This document shows, in pieces, positions 60,175 through 64,000 of a stretch of 64,000 bases of DNA. How positions within the stretch are numbered: the first letter of the stretch is position 1; each line of letters begins with the position of its first letter. A program made the translations under genes and the position numbers. The notes beneath the pieces were generated by a model. That model made no database searches and was not told the origin of the DNA. It worked only from the letters and a program-made list of their open reading frames with translations. This DNA comes from Acidobacteriota bacterium (GTDB lineage: Bacteria > Acidobacteriota > Terriglobia > Bryobacterales > Bryobacteraceae): NCBI GenBank assembly GCA_026394075.1, contig JAPKYX010000200.1:1-64000 (forward strand). Direction: 5' to 3'.

Positions 60175-60843
60175 CTACTTCTTCTTCTTGTCTCCGCCCT
60201 CAGCGGCGGGTTCTTCCTTCTTGCCCTTCTTCATCACTTCGGGCTCAGCCGCGGTGGCCGCAGCCTCAGCTTCCTTCGAGGTACGGAGCGAGATCACGTG
60301 CGCGATCAGGTGCTCCGGCGGCGAAACCAGCTTCATGGAACCCGACAGCGGAATCTCGGAGGCGCGGATGCCCTGATTCAACATCAGGTTGGCGACGTCG
60401 ATGTCAAAGCGGGCCGGAATGTCGTCCGGCAAGCACTCAATATCCACTTCGCGCGTGATGAACTCAAACTGGCCGCCCTGCGTCTTGACACCCTTGGGGT
60501 CGCCATGGGTGTGCACGCTGACCTTGACGCGGATGCGCTTCTCGAGGTCAATGCGCTTCATGTCGATGTGCCACAGGCTGCCCTTCACCGGGTCGTGCTG
60601 CCAGTCGATGATCATGACGGGCGTCGTTTCCTTGCCGCCGATGTCGAGATTGAAGATCGTGTTGTGGCCGGTCTCGCTGCGGAGGATCTTGTTGACCTCC
60701 TTCGGGCTGACGGTGACGGCCACCGGGTCGTGACCCGGACCATACACTGTTGCCGGGCTGAAGCCGGAACGGCGCAAACGGCCGGTTTCTTCCTTACCGC
60801 GCAACGGCCGCTCTTGGGCCACAATCGTGATGTCTTTACGCAT
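60175..60843 (-). CDS. rplY: Ribosomal protein L25/Ctc (long form)
   Basis: A 222-residue CTC-type L25, binding 5S rRNA by its N-domain (ITIVAQERPLRGKEETGRLRRSGFSPATVYGPGHDPVAVTV, in part) and carrying the second TL5-like domain (VDIECLPDDIPARFDIDVANLMLNQGIRASEI). The tail is Lys/Glu-rich (KKGKKEEPAAEGGDKKKK). Between prs and pth, its usual position. Confidence 0.96.
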   Translation of the reverse strand: MRKDITIVAQERPLRGKEETGRLRRSGFSPATVYGPGHDPVAVTVSPKEVNKILRSETGHNTIFNLDIGGKETTPVMIIDWQHDPVKGSLWHIDMKRIDLEKRIRVKVSVHTHGDPKGVKTQGGQFEFITREVDIECLPDDIPARFDIDVANLMLNQGIRASEIPLSGSMKLVSPPEHLIAHVISLRTSKEAEAAATAAEPEVMKKGKKEEPAAEGGDKKKK

Positions 60844-60899
60844 GGTGTTTCCTTACTCGAACCAAGCTACGCCCGGCTCAACTTACTCAAAGGTTCAAT

Positions 60900-61844
60900 C
60901 TACTCAAATAACACACTGATGGAAGTTTCCCCGTGGATCGATTGGATCGCCCGCGCCAGCAACGGCGCTACGGAGAGGACAGTAATATTGGGGCAGGCGG
61001 CAACTTCCGGGCGCACCGGAATGGAGTTGGTCAGCACTACTTCCTTGATGGCAGAATTGGTAATTCGCTCAACGGCGGGGCCGGACATTACGCCGTGCGT
61101 GGCACAGGCGGTTACACTGGCCGCCCCCTTGGCCAGCAGCGCGTCGGCACCCTTCACCAGCGTCCCGGCAGTGTCGATCAAGTCGTCCACCATCAGGCAA
61201 TGACGGCCTTCGACGGTGCCGATGATGTTCATCACCTCGGCCACATTGGGTTGATCGCGGCGCTTGTCGATGATGGCCAGGGGCGCATTGAGGCGTTTGG
61301 CGAAAGCCCGGGCGCGTTCGACGCCACCGGCATCGGGCGAAACAACGGTGAGATTCTCGGTCTTGCGCGGATTAAAGTAATCGAGCATCACCGGAGTCAC
61401 AAACAAGTGGTCCACCGGGATGTCAAAAAAGCCTTGGATTTGGGCGGCGTGCAGGTCGAGCGCGAGGATGCGGTCGGCACCGGCGCGTTCGAGCAGCGAC
61501 GCCACGACGCGAGCCGAGATGGGAACGCGCGGCTGATCCTTGCGATCCTGCCGGGCATAGCCAAAGTACGGCAGCACGGCGGTGATGCGGTCAGCCGAGG
61601 AGCGCTTCAGCGCGTCGATGATCAGCAGCAGTTCAATGATGTGGTGGTTGACCGGCGTCGAGGTCGGCTGCACCACAAACACGTCCGCGCCGCGCACATT
61701 CTCTTTGATCTGGATATAGCTTTCACCGTCGGCAAAAGCTTCGACGCGGGCTTCGCTTAAGTCGACAAACAAGCGCTCGCAAATCTCCCGCGCCAGTGCG
61801 GTGTTCGCGTTGCCCGAGATGATCTTAAGTCGATCGAAGCGCAT
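60900..61844 (-). CDS. prs: Ribose-phosphate pyrophosphokinase
   Basis: A 314-residue enzyme making PRPP from ribose 5-phosphate and ATP. It has KIISGNANTALAREICERL, GADVFVVQPTSTPVNHHIIELLLIIDALKRSSADRITAVLPYFGYARQDRKD (in part), the flexible loop, VSPDAGGVERARAFAKRL, DKRRDQPNVAEVMNIIGTVEGRHCLMVDDLIDTAGTLVKGA (PRPP-binding, in part). ATG 61844 gives the standard length. Overlaps ispE by 20 bases. Confidence 0.97.
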   Translation of the reverse strand: MRFDRLKIISGNANTALAREICERLFVDLSEARVEAFADGESYIQIKENVRGADVFVVQPTSTPVNHHIIELLLIIDALKRSSADRITAVLPYFGYARQDRKDQPRVPISARVVASLLERAGADRILALDLHAAQIQGFFDIPVDHLFVTPVMLDYFNPRKTENLTVVSPDAGGVERARAFAKRLNAPLAIIDKRRDQPNVAEVMNIIGTVEGRHCLMVDDLIDTAGTLVKGADALLAKGAASVTACATHGVMSGPAVERITNSAIKEVVLTNSIPVRPEVAACPNITVLSVAPLLARAIQSIHGETSISVLFE

Positions 61845-62769
61845 TCTGCGTAGTTCCAACACTTGAGAGCCATCGTCTCCAGCGGGATTGGTACGCAGTT
61901 CGGCTAAGGAAGGAAAACGGCACGGACTTCTCCGCACCCAGCTTCACTATCGCCGCCTGGACCGCGGCTGCGTCGTCGTAAAGACCGAACAGCGCCGCTC
62001 CGCTCCCGGTCATTAATGCCGGAGCTGCTCCCATCCGGCTCAGCTTGCGCCGCAGCACTTGGAGGACGGGGTATTGGCGGAAGACGACTTCTTCGAAGTC
62101 GTTCTGGCAATCAGCCGCCCAAACCGCTTTTGGTGCACGCACCTCCAGCGCCCAGGCGAGCGACTGCAACCTCTTTAGGATAGGAAAGTTGCGGTCCGAT
62201 GTCAACGCGCCCACGGAGCGGCCCAGGGCGGCGTAGGCATCTTTTGTCGATACATGCACTTGCGGGGTGATCAACAGGCCGTGCACGGGCTTCGGGTCGG
62301 GCAACGGATACAGCTCCTCGCCTTGGCCCATGCCGACTGCACAGCCTCCGCGCAGAAAGAACGGCACGTCGGAGCCCAGCCCCACCGCGATGTCTTTCAA
62401 TCGATCCGGCGAGATCGCCTTTCCGGCCAGCGCCGGCAGCGCCATCAAAATGGCCGCCGCATCGGTGGAGCCGCCACCCAAGCCGCCGCCCATCGGGATG
62501 CGCTTGTCGATGTGGATCTTGACTTGCCCGTTCAGTTTGACGGCTTCGAGCACCGCGCGGGCGGCTTTCTCAGCCAGATTGGTGCCCGGAATCTCGACAG
62601 AACAGCTGACAGCGACGCTCGACTGGCGTTTGCGTTGAAAGCTGATGGTGACGCGGTCGGCGAGCGAGATGGTCTGGAATACGCTGCGGATTTCATGAAA
62701 CCCGTCACTGCGTTTCCCGAGCACGGCGAGCGCGAGATTGATCTTGGCGTGGGCGTTGACGGTGAGCAT
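61825..62769 (-). CDS. ispE: 4-diphosphocytidyl-2-C-methyl-D-erythritol kinase
   Basis: A 314-residue GHMP kinase of the MEP isoprenoid pathway. N-terminal VNAHAKINLALAVLGKRSDGFHEIRSVFQTISLAD (substrate side, in part), the ATP loop RIPMGGGLGGGSTDAAA, GSDVPFFLRGG and the C-terminal APALMTGSGAALFGLYDD motif are all present. ATG 62769 is chosen, since MLTVNAHAKIN is the typical start. It ends inside prs, so the two are coupled. Confidence 0.96.
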   Translation of the reverse strand: MLTVNAHAKINLALAVLGKRSDGFHEIRSVFQTISLADRVTISFQRKRQSSVAVSCSVEIPGTNLAEKAARAVLEAVKLNGQVKIHIDKRIPMGGGLGGGSTDAAAILMALPALAGKAISPDRLKDIAVGLGSDVPFFLRGGCAVGMGQGEELYPLPDPKPVHGLLITPQVHVSTKDAYAALGRSVGALTSDRNFPILKRLQSLAWALEVRAPKAVWAADCQNDFEEVVFRQYPVLQVLRRKLSRMGAAPALMTGSGAALFGLYDDAAAVQAAIVKLGAEKSVPFSFLSRTAYQSRWRRWLSSVGTTQNALRST

Positions 62770-62784
62770 GGGTGATGTTCCAGC

Positions 62785-62849
62785 CCCATGCGTCAGCTTG
62801 GGGCTTGCGGCCAATTTCCGCGCTCAGAAGCCCCACGCTCACGCATGGG
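62785..62849 (-). terminator. Possible hairpin between apt and ispE
   Basis: CCCATGCGT (62785-62793) pairs with ACGCATGGG (62841-62849); an inner GGGGCTT (62800-62806) pairs with AAGCCCC (62828-62834). No T tract follows, so it may be a terminator, a processing site or chance. Confidence 0.35.
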
Positions 62850-62878
62850 CCTGACGGCGCGATTGAGTAGAAACTCCG

Positions 62879-63394
62879 CTAGTAGTGCAGCAGCGAAACG
62901 ATTTCGCGCTCCGGCAGCTTGGCGCGGCCGTTCAGGAAGTCGAGTTCGATGACGAAGCCCAGACCGGTCAATTTGCCGCCCAACCGTTCCACCAGTTCAG
63001 CGACTGCGGCGGCCGTGCCGCCGGTGGCCAGCACGTCATCGACAATCAGCACGTTCTCACCCGGGGTGATGGCATCGGAATGGATCTCTAATTTGTCGGT
63101 GCCGTATTCCAACGCGTACTCGACTGATTCGACCGACGCAGGGAGCTTCTTGGGTTTCCGCACCGGCACAAAGCCGGCCCCCAGCGCATAGGCCACTGCG
63201 GGGGCAAAGAAGAAGCCGCGGGCTTCGATGCCGACCACCTTGTCGATCGGGCGGCCTTGAAAGCCATCGCGCAGCCCATCGAGGGTGGCCTTCAACCCGG
63301 CAGCGTCCTTCAGCAGCGTGGTGATGTCAAAAAAGTTGATGCCGGGCTTGGGAAAGTCGGGCACTTCGCGGATCAGTGATTTCAAGTCGACCAT
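62879..63394 (-). CDS. apt: Adenine phosphoribosyltransferase
   Basis: A 171-residue purine salvage enzyme converting adenine and PRPP to AMP. It has [55 protein letters not shown] and the PRPP loop [19 protein letters not shown] 63394 has GGAGG six bases upstream. It is divergent from the peptide transporter gene. Confidence 0.97.
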   Translation of the reverse strand: MVDLKSLIREVPDFPKPGINFFDITTLLKDAAGLKATLDGLRDGFQGRPIDKVVGIEARGFFFAPAVAYALGAGFVPVRKPKKLPASVESVEYALEYGTDKLEIHSDAITPGENVLIVDDVLATGGTAAAVAELVERLGGKLTGLGFVIELDFLNGRAKLPEREIVSLLHY

Positions 63395-63506
63395 GGGAAA
63401 CCTCCATGGTAGCAACCGCTTCTGGAGGCGCGCCGCAAAGGGAGATTCTCCCGGTCCGCCGCGCGACCTGCACAAATCGGTACAATCGACGCCACAGACG
63501 CGTCCC

Positions 63507-64000
63507 ATGACATCGAACTCCGACACCTCTTTCTTTGGCCACCCGCGCGGACTGGCCGCGCTGTTCTTCACCGAAATGTGGGAACGCTTCAGCTACTACG
63601 GTATCCGGGCGCTGCTGATCCTCTACATGACCGCCGCGGCCCCCAAGGGCCTGGGCCTGGACGTACCGACAGCAGGCGCTCTGTATGGCCTGTTTACCGG
63701 ATGCGCCTATATTTTCGCCCTGCCGGGCGGCTGGATTGGGGACCGCTTTCTGGGCGCTCAGCGGTCCGTGCTGGTGGGCGGAGTGCTGATCGCGGTGGGC
63801 AACTTTGCGCTGATGACGCCGTCGCTGGCGGTGTTTCTGCCCTCGCTGCTGGTGATCGCCATGGGCACCGGACTGCTGAAGACGAACGCGACTTCGAACG
63901 TGGGCGTGCTCTACGCGGCGGGTGATGTGCGCCGCGACGCCGGGTTCTCGATCTACTACTTCGGGGTGAACTTGGGCGCGGGGATTGCGCCGCTGATTTG
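63507..64000 (+). CDS. POT-family (PTR2) peptide transporter, 5' part
   Basis: The first 164 codons of a proton-coupled oligopeptide transporter; the rest lies beyond the window. The POT signature [22 protein letters not shown] holds the ExxERFxYY proton-coupling motif in helix 1, and [36 protein letters not shown] is the helix 2-3 region with the DRxLG loop. Further membrane segments follow ([22 protein letters not shown]). ATG 63507 opens the protein; TACAAT at 63481 might be a -10. It imports di- and tripeptides. Confidence 0.92.
   Translation, partial: MTSNSDTSFFGHPRGLAALFFTEMWERFSYYGIRALLILYMTAAAPKGLGLDVPTAGALYGLFTGCAYIFALPGGWIGDRFLGAQRSVLVGGVLIAVGNFALMTPSLAVFLPSLLVIAMGTGLLKTNATSNVGVLYAAGDVRRDAGFSIYYFGVNLGAGIAPLI

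Noticed and set aside
59755-61203. A 482-codon + frame across pth, rplY and prs
   Set aside because: Overlaps three clear housekeeping genes on the other strand and has no domain.

Overview
The window looks like a chromosomal segment of a high-GC Acidobacteriota, most likely of the Bryobacterales/Solibacter type. This is inferred from family content, not from a marker-gene search: two very large Oar-like TonB-dependent receptors, two VWFA-related proteins of the acidobacterial TIGR03436 type, an NHL-repeat protein with a TIGR03437-like C-terminus, a PEP-CTERM protein, a DUF4159 protein, and many secreted enzymes. There are no phage genes, transposases or CRISPR arrays. The mobile-like content is limited to short intergenic inverted-repeat elements.

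Layout. 1-4.1 kb: a truncated giant Ig/IPT-repeat secreted protein and a PEP-CTERM protein, followed by about 0.6 kb without a gene and a tRNA-Lys. 5-7.8 kb: secreted NTF2-like protein, D-aminoacylase-type amidohydrolase and two small proteins. 7.9-21 kb: NHL-repeat protein, two TonB-dependent receptors (the second with a Gly-rich segment where a plug is expected) and a VWFA protein overlapping the second receptor. 21-26 kb: membrane protein plus glycosyltransferase, PQQ dehydrogenase plus cytochrome c. 26-31 kb: sugar kinase, unknown membrane-anchored protein, aroF with a leader peptide and attenuator, and glgC. 30.7-40.6 kb: M23 peptidase, NagZ-like GH3, response regulator, second VWFA protein, rhomboid protease, coiled-coil protein, thymidine kinase, dTDP-rhamnose reductase and DUF4159 protein. 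40.8-49.8 kb: a 749-residue unknown membrane protein, aat and two coupled small genes, tRNA-Arg, peroxiredoxin, an ankyrin/CxxCH/toroid protein, an HlyD-type adaptor, ThuA and a flagellar-rod-tail-like small protein. 49.9-57.2 kb: ychF, 0.9 kb carrying two copies of the repeat element, VOC protein, an overlapping SDR/glycosyltransferase/PHP cluster and a HEAT-repeat protein. 57.4-63.4 kb: a same-strand housekeeping run apt-ispE-prs-rplY-pth-rpsF-rpsR-rplI-SDR, then the start of a POT-family peptide transporter.

The most interesting regulatory locus is upstream of aroF (DAHP synthase). A promoter-like sequence is followed by a 17-codon ORF, MATRFDFGPGIHPGPDE, and then by a strong hairpin with a U-rich tail placed before the aroF ribosome binding site. 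This is the architecture of translation-coupled attenuation. The peptide has two Phe codons and a GIxxGP core resembling the SecM arrest motif. Other notable points are a family of intergenic inverted repeats with near-identical arms in at least four places, a likely CTG start for the VWFA gene, and several proteins with unusual or degenerate domain content. All family assignments come from reading motifs by eye; no database search was run.
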